Below, one piece after another: positions 36,150 to 44,443 of a stretch of 64,000 nucleotides of DNA. The translations under genes were made by a program, and so were the position numbers. The notes beneath the pieces are model-generated. The model did not search any database. It was not told the origin of the DNA and saw only the letters and a program-made list of their open reading frames with translations. Position 1 is the stretch's first letter; each line of letters begins with the position of its first letter. This DNA comes from Candidatus Melainabacteria bacterium (lineage in GTDB: Bacteria; Cyanobacteriota; Vampirovibrionia; Obscuribacterales; Obscuribacteraceae), in the NCBI GenBank assembly GCA_003242885.1, contig QKMZ01000006.1, positions 1,419,563-1,483,562 on the forward strand, read 5' to 3'.

Positions 36150-37244
36150 ATGCGGGTTCCTTACGACAACCACGACACAGACAAAATGACCACAAGCAAT
36201 AATGAATCTTCAAGAAAATTGACAGCCAACGTAAAAGCCGCTGGCTGTGCGGCAAAGATTAGTTCTATCGAGCTGAAGCAAGTTCTAAGCTCCATTCCCA
36301 GGACGCAATGCCCAGAACTGCTCACCAGCCTGGATAATTTCGAAGACGCCGCTGTTTACAAAATTACAGAAGATATTGCAATTATTGAAACAGTAGATTT
36401 CTTCCCGCCTGTAGTAGACGATCCCTTCCTTTTTGGACGCATTGCGGCAGTTAATGCTCTATCTGACATATACGCTATGGGTGGAAAGCCGGTGATCGCC
36501 CTCAATGTGCTCTGTTTTCCCACCTGCGACTACCCTCTGTCTGTAGTAGAAGAAATTTTGAAAGGCGGACAAGCGGCATGTGCAGAGGCCGGAGTTACGG
36601 TCGCAGGAGGTCATTCAATTCAAGGACCAGAGCCAGTCTTCGGCTTGTCGGTCACAGGAATTATCAACCCAAAATCAGTACTCACCAATGGTGGTGCAAA
36701 AGATGGTGATGTCCTACTACTAACAAAACCACTTGGCACAGGCGTGATGCTTTTAGGTCTCAAAGGAAGCGCCCTTTCTGATCTAGAGCACAAGCAGCTT
36801 TTAGATTCACTGACTCTTCTTAATAAGCGCGCACTGGAGATTGCAAAGAAATACAATGTAAATGCGGCCACCGACATAACCGGGTTTGGTTTGATTGGCC
36901 ATACCACCGAGATGGCCTTAGCAAGTGGATTAGCGGCGTACTTATATATAGATGATTTGCCTTTTTTCCCCGGTGCCATCGCCCTGGCATCACAAGGTTT
37001 CGTACCTGCAGGCGCCTACGGCAATAGGAAAACCTTTAGCTCATACGTTATCAATCTCGAAGATATAGATGTTGCATTGCAAGACCTATTATTCGATCCG
37101 CAAACCTCAGGCGGGCTCATGTTCTCGCTCCAAGAAGAGCCAGCCATGCGTCTTTTGGCTGAGCTTAGTGCAGCAGGATTGACAGCAAGCATAATCGGCG
37201 GATTTGTAAAAGGAAAAGCAGGTCAGATCGAGGTAAAGAAATGA
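36150..37244 (+). CDS. selD: Selenide, water dikinase (selenophosphate synthetase)
   Basis: 364 aa (352 if ATG 36186 is used). Makes selenophosphate from selenide and ATP. The catalytic motif is GCAAKI with Cys33 and Lys36; the active residue is Cys, not selenocysteine, and no in-frame TGA interrupts the gene. Other motifs: DDAAVYKI-like DAAVYKITEDIAI, DFFPPVVDDPFLFGRIAAVNALSDIYAMGG, GGHSIQGPEPVFGLSVTG, TDITGFGLIGHTTEM, DPQTSGGLM. yedF overlaps its stop as ATGA. Confidence 0.95.
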   Translation: MRVPYDNHDTDKMTTSNNESSRKLTANVKAAGCAAKISSIELKQVLSSIPRTQCPELLTSLDNFEDAAVYKITEDIAIIETVDFFPPVVDDPFLFGRIAAVNALSDIYAMGGKPVIALNVLCFPTCDYPLSVVEEILKGGQAACAEAGVTVAGGHSIQGPEPVFGLSVTGIINPKSVLTNGGAKDGDVLLLTKPLGTGVMLLGLKGSALSDLEHKQLLDSLTLLNKRALEIAKKYNVNAATDITGFGLIGHTTEMALASGLAAYLYIDDLPFFPGAIALASQGFVPAGAYGNRKTFSSYVINLEDIDVALQDLLFDPQTSGGLMFSLQEEPAMRLLAELSAAGLTASIIGGFVKGKAGQIEVKK

Positions 37245-37942
37245 GCACTGACAAAAAACACGATCAAACAAAGACATTGGACCTGCGAGGTCTTATGTGC
37301 CCAGAGCCGGTCTTACGCACAAAAAAAATTCTCGATCAAAAACCGGAAGGTGCAGTCGAAGTTCTCGTAGACAGCGACATCAATGTAATGAACTTGACTC
37401 GCCTTGCCAATTCACTCGGCTTGTCTCTTCAATCGAAACAAAGCGATAAAGGATACGTGGTCGTGATCGAATCTAAAAGAGATTCACAGGAATCACAGGA
37501 ATCGCAAAAATCGAAACTATCAAAAGAATCAACAATAACGAGAACATCAAGAGAGTCCGAGACTACAAATTCAAAAGAACAAGAAAACCATGCCGGTCAA
37601 ACAAAAAAGACCAGTGTGGTTTTCATCGCGAAAGACACTTTCGGAGAAGGCGACAGGGAATTCAGCGTCAATTTACTGAACGTATTTTTGCAAACCATTC
37701 TGCAAGCAGGGCACCGACCGCAGGCTATCTTGCTGGCAAACACCGGCGTGCGCCTAATGGATCCGGACTCTTCTATAAGAAAGGTTTTGGACGACTTCAA
37801 GGCGGAAGGCGTGGAAGTTTTTGCATGCGGACTCTGTGTCGAATTCTACGGGCTCAAAGACAAAGTAAAGCCGGAGCAAATCACGAACATGTACGCGATT
37901 AGCGAGTACCTTTTCTCGGCGGATAAAGTGATTTCGCCTTGA
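37241..37942 (+). CDS. yedF: Selenium metabolism protein YedF (TusA-like + DsrE-like)
   Basis: 233 aa. Residues 10-80 are a TusA/SirA domain with Cys20 in LRGLMCPEPVL. A Ser/Gln/Glu-rich linker (about 84-125, with repeated SQES) follows. Residues 126-233 are a DsrE-like domain (VVFIAKDTFGEGDREFS, VFACGLCVEFYGLKDKV, with Cys pair CGLC). This architecture is the selenium-associated YedF type, usually beside selD. GAGG lies seven bases before the ATG, and it overlaps selD by four bases. It probably handles persulfide or perselenide delivery to SelD. Confidence 0.9.
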   Translation: MSTDKKHDQTKTLDLRGLMCPEPVLRTKKILDQKPEGAVEVLVDSDINVMNLTRLANSLGLSLQSKQSDKGYVVVIESKRDSQESQESQKSKLSKESTITRTSRESETTNSKEQENHAGQTKKTSVVFIAKDTFGEGDREFSVNLLNVFLQTILQAGHRPQAILLANTGVRLMDPDSSIRKVLDDFKAEGVEVFACGLCVEFYGLKDKVKPEQITNMYAISEYLFSADKVISP

Positions 37943-37982
37943 TTCGATTGATTGAATTACAAACCGGAGTATTGCCTGACGC

Positions 37983-38168
37983 CTAGTTGCCGTCCCAGTC
38001 AGGCTGCCAAACCTTGAGCAGAAGAAAAATCACCAATAGCGAAAAGGCGACAAGACCGACTATGACTGCTATAGATGCGACATGAAACATGCCGACAAGA
38101 TTGGCAATGGCTTCCATAAAGGCACCCGCAACTAATACGAAGATTAGTTTACCCTTAGAAATCGCCAA
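37983..38168 (-). CDS. Possible small two-helix membrane protein
   Basis: Up to 61 aa from a TTG at 38168; no clear ribosome-binding site, and an internal ATG would give 44 aa. Two hydrophobic helices (LIFVLVAGAFMEAIANLVGM and SIAVIVGLVAFSLLVIFLLL) end in WQPDWDGN. The amphipathic and hydrophobic patterning looks like a true membrane protein. It lies 43 bases after the PfkB gene on the same strand. Confidence 0.4.
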   Translation of the reverse strand: MAISKGKLIFVLVAGAFMEAIANLVGMFHVASIAVIVGLVAFSLLVIFLLLKVWQPDWDGN

Positions 38169-38210
38169 ATGGTAGCCCGCAGGACCAGGATTTCATCTAA
38201 AACTGGCTGA

Positions 38211-39353
38211 TTAGACTACGGTTTTCACCAATAAAGACAGCTCCTCCCGGGTGGGCAACCCTTCCCAGGCGGTCATAGAACGTGTCGAAAGAGCCCCAAC
38301 TGCGTTGGCAGCAGTCAATACACGACGCCAATCCGCGTCTTTTAGATCAGCAAGAAATGCGGCGGAAACACGAACATCGCTGTGGTTAGAAGCATGACTC
38401 TTCTCTTTTGCAAATCTGAGCAGCTCGGCGATCATGCCCGCGATAAAGGCATCACCGGCGCCTAATTCAGAAACCGCATCAGCCGGCAGTGGCGGAGCAA
38501 AAACATCCAGTCCAGAAGGCATCACTAAAAGACTGCCGGATGCTCCCAGGGTGACAATAAGATGTGGACCGGACTTGCCGTCCGCCCCATTCAAGAATAC
38601 GCTTAGTTTTTTGCCCAATTGAACAACTTCGTCAGATGCTCTCTTTGAGTCCTTATCTAACGGCTCAACGATCGTCGCCGTCAAAGGTTTATTAGGCATG
38701 ACCCCGCTGGACGCGCCAGTTTTATTCTCAGCCTTCGATTCCTGTTCGAGTGCGTCGGCCCAAAACTCTAATTCGCTTAAATTGACTTTGACTATATCTG
38801 CGGTTTTAAGTGCAGTAAGTGCAAATTCGCGAGCCTCTCTGTCTTCACCTGTTGGAAATCCAGCATCAAAGGAAATCGGCACGCCAAGCCTTTTTGCGAT
38901 CTTAAATGCTTTTATTACTGCGTGCCTTCGAGGCGCGATGGTAAGAGAAATTCCGGTGGCATGCAAAAATTCCGCAACAGCAATCGATTCTTCTTTTACT
39001 TCATCTTCGTTTAGCAGATGACTGGCGTTCGGGCGTGGCCAGTTGAAGAAGCTGTATTCTTCGCGTTCATGACGGAACACATAACATTGTGCGGTCGGAC
39101 TGCCTTGATCAACGATGAGATCTTTTAGATCAACCTTTTCGTTTTGCAGCACAGTGTCGAGATATTTCCCATGCGGGTCGTCACCGCGTTTGCCGATCAA
39201 GCTGACTGGCACGCCTAGACGCGCCAAACCGATCGCCACATTAGAAGCATTGCCGCCCAGGGAGCGAACAAAATCTCTGGCGTCAGTAAAATCCGTGCCG
39301 ATTTCTGTCGAAATCCAGTCGACTACCACTTCGCCGATTGTCACCACCGACAT
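38211..39353 (-). CDS. PfkB-family sugar kinase
   Basis: 380 aa. Ribokinase fold: N-terminal GEVVVDW, substrate region GGNASNVAIGLARLG, di-Gly motifs, and C-terminal VSELGAGDAFIAGMIAELL with the catalytic Asp of GAGDAF. It resembles fructokinase or 2-keto-3-deoxygluconate kinase. An insertion of about 45 residues (about 205-250, Lys/Ser/Glu-rich, including SKAENKTGASSG) lies before the ATP site and is unlike other family members. It follows SCP2 by 36 bases; probably the third gene of an operon with the alcohol dehydrogenase. Substrate unknown. Confidence 0.88.
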   Translation of the reverse strand: MSVVTIGEVVVDWISTEIGTDFTDARDFVRSLGGNASNVAIGLARLGVPVSLIGKRGDDPHGKYLDTVLQNEKVDLKDLIVDQGSPTAQCYVFRHEREEYSFFNWPRPNASHLLNEDEVKEESIAVAEFLHATGISLTIAPRRHAVIKAFKIAKRLGVPISFDAGFPTGEDREAREFALTALKTADIVKVNLSELEFWADALEQESKAENKTGASSGVMPNKPLTATIVEPLDKDSKRASDEVVQLGKKLSVFLNGADGKSGPHLIVTLGASGSLLVMPSGLDVFAPPLPADAVSELGAGDAFIAGMIAELLRFAKEKSHASNHSDVRVSAAFLADLKDADWRRVLTAANAVGALSTRSMTAWEGLPTREELSLLVKTVV

Positions 39354-39389
39354 TTTTCAATGTGTCCTATTGGTCGCAGACAGCTGAGG

Positions 39390-39797
39390 CTAAGCCATCA
39401 CTTTCTTGTGCTGACTGATGACATTGGGATAAATATCGAAAGCCGGCTTGATGACGGGCAAAAGCTGCAGTGCTTTGGCGACGGGACCGCGTGCCATAAT
39501 TTTGCCGCTCACGATTGCAAAAGGAACGTTTACTTTACCAAGCCAAAAATCATGAGCAACATCAGCTTTCATAGCCATTTCGACCGTCGGTTTGATCGGT
39601 TGTTTGCCGACCATCACTTTCATCTCTTTGCCGTCCGAGCAGTCAACGGTAATGCGACCTTCCGGCTCGCGATATTGAAACTGCACGATTAATTTAGACT
39701 GCAAAAGCTTCTCTGACATGTCAGGGTCTCTGCCGATGCGGGCCCAAAGTTCTTTCATTACTTGGTGAAGCTCGTCGGTATTTGCGAAAAACTGCAT
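39390..39797 (-). CDS. SCP2 sterol-carrier-like domain protein
   Basis: 135 aa from ATG 39797, which overlaps the dehydrogenase stop (TGATG). Matches the SCP2 lipid-binding fold: VMKELWARIGRDPDMSEKL, IVQFQYREPEGRITVDCSDG, VEMAMKADVAHDFWLGKVNVP, GKIMARGPVAKALQLLPVI. Such proteins bind lipids or hydrophobic substrates in a tunnel. Its translational coupling to an Fe-alcohol dehydrogenase suggests it presents a hydrophobic alcohol or aldehyde to the enzyme; inference. Confidence 0.82.
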   Translation of the reverse strand: MQFFANTDELHQVMKELWARIGRDPDMSEKLLQSKLIVQFQYREPEGRITVDCSDGKEMKVMVGKQPIKPTVEMAMKADVAHDFWLGKVNVPFAIVSGKIMARGPVAKALQLLPVIKPAFDIYPNVISQHKKVMA

Positions 39798-40951
39798 CAA
39801 TAGGCCCTCTCGTATAACCCTTTAATATCTTCAGGTGAACATTCTTTAGGATTGAACATTATGGCAGGATCCGAGCCTGTTAGAAAGGTTAGTTCTTCAA
39901 TGTCGTCACTCTTCAACTCGGGAACACCGGCATCTCTCAGCCGCCTGGGCAAGCCGCAGTCGGTACAAAGCTTTTCGATCGCTTCAATCAATTCGGCGGC
40001 TGCGACTGAGTCTTTACTTGATGTAGACATGCCGACCAGTCGTGACAGTTTGGCGTATCGCTCAGTCACAGCGTCCATATTGAATTGCATTCCGTGAGGC
40101 AGGAAGATGCAGTTGGCAATGCCGTGATGAGTTCCGAATTTTGCACCGACTGAGTGAGCAAGAGCATGGACAACACCAACTCCTGAATTGGTGAAGGCAA
40201 CACCGGCCATAGTACTGGCAACGAGCATCTGTGAGCGCGCTTCGATGTTGCCACCGTCATTGGTGGCAATACGCAGATTCTCGAAAATCATCTTAGTAGA
40301 ATCTATACAGAGCGAATCTGTAAAAACAGAATTGCTGATTACCGCCGTATAAGATTCGACCGCGTGTGTGAGAGCATCCAAGCCGGTAGCAGCGGTTAAT
40401 TTGGGCGGCAGAGAAACAGTCAGCAATGGATCGAGAACGGCCACCGATGGTGCCAAGTAGCGACTTCCGAAAAGCAATTTCTTTCCTTCTGCTCTGTCCT
40501 TTACCATCGCCACCATCGATACTTCCGAACCGGTGCCCGCCGTAGTTGGCACCGCCACCAGTGGCAGCAACTGTTCTGCGATATTATTCAATCCTTGATA
40601 TTCAAGAATTTCACCGCCAAGCGTCAGGCAAATGTTTACGACTTTAGCCGTATCCATCACAGAGCCGCCGCCAATCGCCACAATACAATCGCATTCTTCG
40701 GCGCGTGCCAAATCAGCCACTTTATTAACGCAATCGACATCGGAATCAGGTGGCACATCGTCAAAAACGACATACTTCATATCGCCGAAGCCCATCAGTA
40801 TCTGTTCGACAATTCCTGTCTTCATCAGAGGCTTATCGGTAAGAATAAGGGCACGATTCCCCGCCAACTCCTTGACAATATCGGCAGTGCCGCTTGCCAG
40901 CCCTTCTCCGAAGGCAATTTTGGTAGGTACATGAAAAACAAATGGGTTCAT
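39797..40951 (-). CDS. Iron-containing alcohol dehydrogenase
   Basis: 384 aa, group III Fe-ADH. NAD-binding DCIVAIGGGSVMDTAKVV, VPTTAGTGSEVSMVAM, and metal region AATGLDALTHAVES and ALAHSVGAKFGTHHGIANCIFLP, whose His residues with the upstream Asp are the iron ligands. Oxidises or reduces small alcohols and aldehydes; could also be a 1,3-propanediol or lactaldehyde type. First gene of the ADH-SCP2-PfkB operon; divergent from the LptD-like gene. Confidence 0.92.
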   Translation of the reverse strand: MNPFVFHVPTKIAFGEGLASGTADIVKELAGNRALILTDKPLMKTGIVEQILMGFGDMKYVVFDDVPPDSDVDCVNKVADLARAEECDCIVAIGGGSVMDTAKVVNICLTLGGEILEYQGLNNIAEQLLPLVAVPTTAGTGSEVSMVAMVKDRAEGKKLLFGSRYLAPSVAVLDPLLTVSLPPKLTAATGLDALTHAVESYTAVISNSVFTDSLCIDSTKMIFENLRIATNDGGNIEARSQMLVASTMAGVAFTNSGVGVVHALAHSVGAKFGTHHGIANCIFLPHGMQFNMDAVTERYAKLSRLVGMSTSSKDSVAAAELIEAIEKLCTDCGLPRRLRDAGVPELKSDDIEELTFLTGSDPAIMFNPKECSPEDIKGLYERAY

Positions 40952-41267
40952 ATTTCGATTTCGAGCGGCGACATATCGTTTGCTAAGAAATAAAAGTTGC
41001 TAATAAATTCTCATGGAAACACTTTGCACGCTGTACACGTCTAGCCGCCTACAAAGTGAATTGAATCGCAGCGTCGGCTCCCCTGAATACATGCTTAGTA
41101 ATACTAGATTGGTAGATGTTCCTTGACCTGAGTGCCATTTCTTTATAGTATTGTCACCCGATGTTGACATCCGCGGTGGGGTTTCATTCAGTTGCGCCGA
41201 TTGGTGCGGGATTTGAAACTCGAGATTAGAAACCGCCGATAGTCAGAAGAAACCAGAAGGACTAACA
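40952..41267. other. Divergent region ADH / LptD-like
   Basis: 316 bases without a gene. It holds the strong candidate promoter at 41123 for the LptD-like gene and a 5' leader of about 110 bases. The ADH promoter on the minus strand is not obvious. Confidence 0.5.
41123..41151 (+). promoter_or_regulatory. Candidate sigma-70 promoter for the LptD-like gene
   Basis: TTGACC, 17 bases, TAGTAT: 5/6 and 5/6 consensus matches at ideal spacing. Transcription would begin near 41158, giving a leader of about 110 bases before the ATG at 41268. Confidence 0.6.
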
Positions 41268-43442
41268 ATGATTTTGAAGCCCTTGTCGGCTCGTTATATC
41301 AAAAACAATCTTGCACAGTGCGGATTGTCGCAACTTGCAAAGATTATTTCACCAGGCGGCTCGACAAGCCGCAAGAGGGTGAAAAGAAATCTCTTTGCAA
41401 CCTCCCTTTGCCTTCTTTTTGTTTCTGGCAACCTGAGTATTTGTCAAGCGCTTCCATCTGAAGCGAAATCTTCATCGAAGAATTCCGGAAAGACTGAGCC
41501 AGCTGGCACATTGCTCCACCCGCTCGTACCAAAACTAGACGAAAGTCCGGCTACCGAAACATCCGAGAGCGCAGATAAGAAGAGTCAATTCGCAACTCCG
41601 ATTCACGAATCTCTCGAATACGACATCAACGTGAAGTCACCGGCAGGGCGGGCAACAGATAGTTCGGGCGTGGGCTCTCCGCAGATGGGTGCTCCGGAGA
41701 AAGCCGCGACAGACACTCTCAAGGCAGCGCCGGAAAACATCTCGCCAGAGCTCGGAAAGATAGATGAGAGCTCTTTAACCATCAATGAAGACACCACTCT
41801 CAAAGGAACGATTCAAATCGTTGCCGATGACACAGAGTACGACCAACAGAAGAATACATTTCTAGGAACTGGAAACGCGGTCGCCATCATTGCCGGACAA
41901 AATTCCAAACTGGAAGCCGACATGATTATGTACGACCAGAACACAGAGCTTATGGATGCGCGCGGTAACGTGCGGATTTATCGCGACGGTCAGGTGACGA
42001 CGGGCAGCGCTTTCAAATTCAAAGTCAATTCAGACGAATATTTGATCACCAACCCGGATACCGAAGTACAGGGAACTTCGATTGTCGCGCGCAAAGCTTA
42101 CGGTACAGACGAGGGTCTGAACTTCAGAAACGGCACCATGAAGATGCCGAAGCCGATTACGGTTTCGAGCAACATTGGTTATGCGCCGCTCAACTATCAG
42201 GATGAGCTTTTCGAAAAGAGATTGCACCCGGACGCCTACATTCCGGAGAATGCAAGTTTTAAGTTCAGCGCCAGAAAAATGGTCTACGAACGCTATAAGG
42301 ACCACGACAACCTCACCGTATTTGGTGGCAGGATGATGTTCGGAAAGCTTGGTGTCAAGCTACCGAAATTTACGGCCACGGTCGGTCAGGAAAATAACGT
42401 CGTCTTCCCGATTACGCCGTACATCGGCAACAATATGATGTCCGGCGGTCTCAACCTCGGACCGAATTTCCATAGATCGCTTGGCAAATATGGTGTTCTT
42501 TCATATGCACCACTGATTCAGCTGGGCGGAAGGCGTCTGGAAGGAACGACATCCGAAACAAAGAACCTGCCTGGTGTGGGCGCTCAAATCGGCTTCCAGA
42601 ATCAACGTTTGCAAGCTCACCTGGCTTACGGTTCGAATTCGGATCTTTTGATAGGTGATCTCAAATATAAAATCAGCCGCACCACCAGGTATCAGGGCGG
42701 TGTAAACCGCTTCATGGAAGACGGTCTTTTCGGCTTCAGACGTGCACGTATTTTGAGCGAATTCGTCGACCTGCGCAGCACTAACAAAATTCCTTTCCTT
42801 TCCAGTTTGAGTTTCAGAACTGCAGCAGGTTGGGCGCAAGACAATCCTCAGTTGATCAACCTGACTCCTGAATACGCAAAACTATTCAACAAATCAACTT
42901 CGACAAAAACAGTTTCTGCCTATCGTTTTTCGGAAACCCTAAGCGCCTCAACCCATCCGCTCTTTAAGATCGGTAATGAAAAGTACGGTGTATCGTCTAA
43001 CCTTTCCGGCGGCTTGGCACTGCGCTACTATTCGACCGGCGACGCTATGGCCATGGCGCAAATAGGTCCGAACGTCGAGGCAGTTGCCGACCGTTTCAAA
43101 ATCAGAGTTGGCTATACTCAGTCGGCTATTCGCGGTGAATCACCATTCGTATTCGACCAATTCATTCAGGGTACACGTTCGGCGTACGTAGCCGGCGGTT
43201 TTAGAGTGAGCAAATACTTGACGCTGGGCGGCTCGGTCGGATACAACTTCATCGATAAGTTGGCGTACTCCAAGTCGATGACTGCCGCCATCGGACCGCA
43301 GGATTTCAAGCTGCTACTGTCGCGTGACTTCCTTACCGGCAACCAGAGAATGGGCTTCGACCTGATTTACGGCCAACAGATTCCCTTCAACCGCTTGGTC
43401 TTGAAGGGCAGTCCCGACCATGGCCAGTTAGGTGGAATTTGA
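41268..43442 (+). CDS. LptD/OstA-like outer-membrane LPS-export barrel
   Basis: 724 aa, AAGGA seven bases before the ATG. Signal-type hydrophobic segment at about 43-60 after a long basic N-terminus (RKRVKRN). A disordered Ser/Ala/Glu linker follows (64-165). Residues about 172-275 are an OstA/LptA-like jellyroll (IQIVADDTEYDQQKNTFLGT, LEADMIMYDQNTELMDARGN, RIYRDGQVTTGSAFKFKV). The remainder is strand-rich and ends in a beta-barrel-like region (LGGSVGYNFIDKL). Sequence divergence from proteobacterial LptD is large, as in cyanobacteria. Probably accepts lipopolysaccharide at the outer membrane. The long N-terminal extension before the signal segment is unusual, and another start is possible. 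Confidence 0.78.
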   Translation: MILKPLSARYIKNNLAQCGLSQLAKIISPGGSTSRKRVKRNLFATSLCLLFVSGNLSICQALPSEAKSSSKNSGKTEPAGTLLHPLVPKLDESPATETSESADKKSQFATPIHESLEYDINVKSPAGRATDSSGVGSPQMGAPEKAATDTLKAAPENISPELGKIDESSLTINEDTTLKGTIQIVADDTEYDQQKNTFLGTGNAVAIIAGQNSKLEADMIMYDQNTELMDARGNVRIYRDGQVTTGSAFKFKVNSDEYLITNPDTEVQGTSIVARKAYGTDEGLNFRNGTMKMPKPITVSSNIGYAPLNYQDELFEKRLHPDAYIPENASFKFSARKMVYERYKDHDNLTVFGGRMMFGKLGVKLPKFTATVGQENNVVFPITPYIGNNMMSGGLNLGPNFHRSLGKYGVLSYAPLIQLGGRRLEGTTSETKNLPGVGAQIGFQNQRLQAHLAYGSNSDLLIGDLKYKISRTTRYQGGVNRFMEDGLFGFRRARILSEFVDLRSTNKIPFLSSLSFRTAAGWAQDNPQLINLTPEYAKLFNKSTSTKTVSAYRFSETLSASTHPLFKIGNEKYGVSSNLSGGLALRYYSTGDAMAMAQIGPNVEAVADRFKIRVGYTQSAIRGESPFVFDQFIQGTRSAYVAGGFRVSKYLTLGGSVGYNFIDKLAYSKSMTAAIGPQDFKLLLSRDFLTGNQRMGFDLIYGQQIPFNRLVLKGSPDHGQLGGI

Positions 43443-44443
43443 TGACATCCGCTAAAAGCGCTGACAGTCAAAATAGAGATCTCGACAACATACTCAAAGA
43501 CAAAATGCCGGCTCTCGGCATTGATCTGGGCGGAACCAAAATTGGTTGCGCACCTGTAGCCGAATTCAAAGTAATCGGGGAGCCGAAAAAAGTACCGACG
43601 CCGAAGGGCTCGGAAAACATTATCAATACGCTTGTCGAACTCATCGAAGAGGCAAGAAAACACCACATCCTGAGTGGCGTCGGCATCGCTACTGCCGGTA
43701 TCGTCAATATAGAAACCGGAGAAGTAATTGGTTCGACAGGAAACTTACCAGGTTGGGCGGGCACACCAATAAAGAAAGAGATCGAAAGCAGAACAGGCCT
43801 ACCGGTGCATGTCGACAACGACGCCAACGCAGCAGCGTATGGTGAAGTAAAGGCTCTGGGGCTGAGCCACAAAACCTGTGTTGTAGCAGTCACCCTTGGC
43901 ACCGGTATTGGTGGCGGCATAATAATGAAAGGCGAACTTTTCCGCGGCGCTCATTATGCTGCAGGCGAAATCGGCCACTTGCGCGCCAATCTGAATAATC
44001 ATCGTCTGTGCACTTGTGGACTATTCGATTGCTGGGAAGCTTATGGCTCAGGACGCGGTTTTAGAGCGACAGCAAAAGAAATGCTGACCAATGTCACTGT
44101 CGATCAAACTCCGCTGGCGGCTTTGCTTCCTGATCCTGCCGTCGATAAAGTATGCGCTGCTGCTAAGGAAGGCGACATTATCGCCAAGCGAATCGTTGAT
44201 ACGTGGCACGAACATGTTTGTGCAGGTATCGTCACCCTGGCTCACACTCTTGATCCTGACTGCTTCATCATCTCAGGCGGCATGGCTAAATTTGTCGACT
44301 ACGATTTATTGAAAGAGCTCGTGATCGACAAATCATTGCCCAGAGTCGGAGAGCGCCTCGACATACATCGCTCTTCATTAGGCGATGACGCCGGTATTAT
44401 CGGCGCTGCCCAAATTGCCTTAGATCAGCTCGTTACGGTCTAA
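43442..44443 (+). CDS. ROK-family sugar kinase (glucokinase-like)
   Basis: 333 aa from ATG 43442, overlapping the previous stop (TGATG). ATP and phosphate motifs: ALGIDLGGTKIG, VGIATAGIVNIETGEV, VDNDANAAAYGE, VTLGTGIGGGIIMKG. The ROK zinc signature appears as EIGHLRANLNNHRLCTCGLF, then DCWEAYGSG, with His and three Cys. Likely a glucokinase feeding glucose 6-phosphate to the oxidative pentose phosphate enzymes; hexosamine kinases are an alternative. Converges with DUF4139, with no spacing. Confidence 0.9.
   Translation: MTSAKSADSQNRDLDNILKDKMPALGIDLGGTKIGCAPVAEFKVIGEPKKVPTPKGSENIINTLVELIEEARKHHILSGVGIATAGIVNIETGEVIGSTGNLPGWAGTPIKKEIESRTGLPVHVDNDANAAAYGEVKALGLSHKTCVVAVTLGTGIGGGIIMKGELFRGAHYAAGEIGHLRANLNNHRLCTCGLFDCWEAYGSGRGFRATAKEMLTNVTVDQTPLAALLPDPAVDKVCAAAKEGDIIAKRIVDTWHEHVCAGIVTLAHTLDPDCFIISGGMAKFVDYDLLKELVIDKSLPRVGERLDIHRSSLGDDAGIIGAAQIALDQLVTV

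Noticed and set aside
36150-37244. Selenocysteine in SelD
   Set aside because: The active-site codon is TGT/TGC Cys in GCAAK and no in-frame TGA is present.
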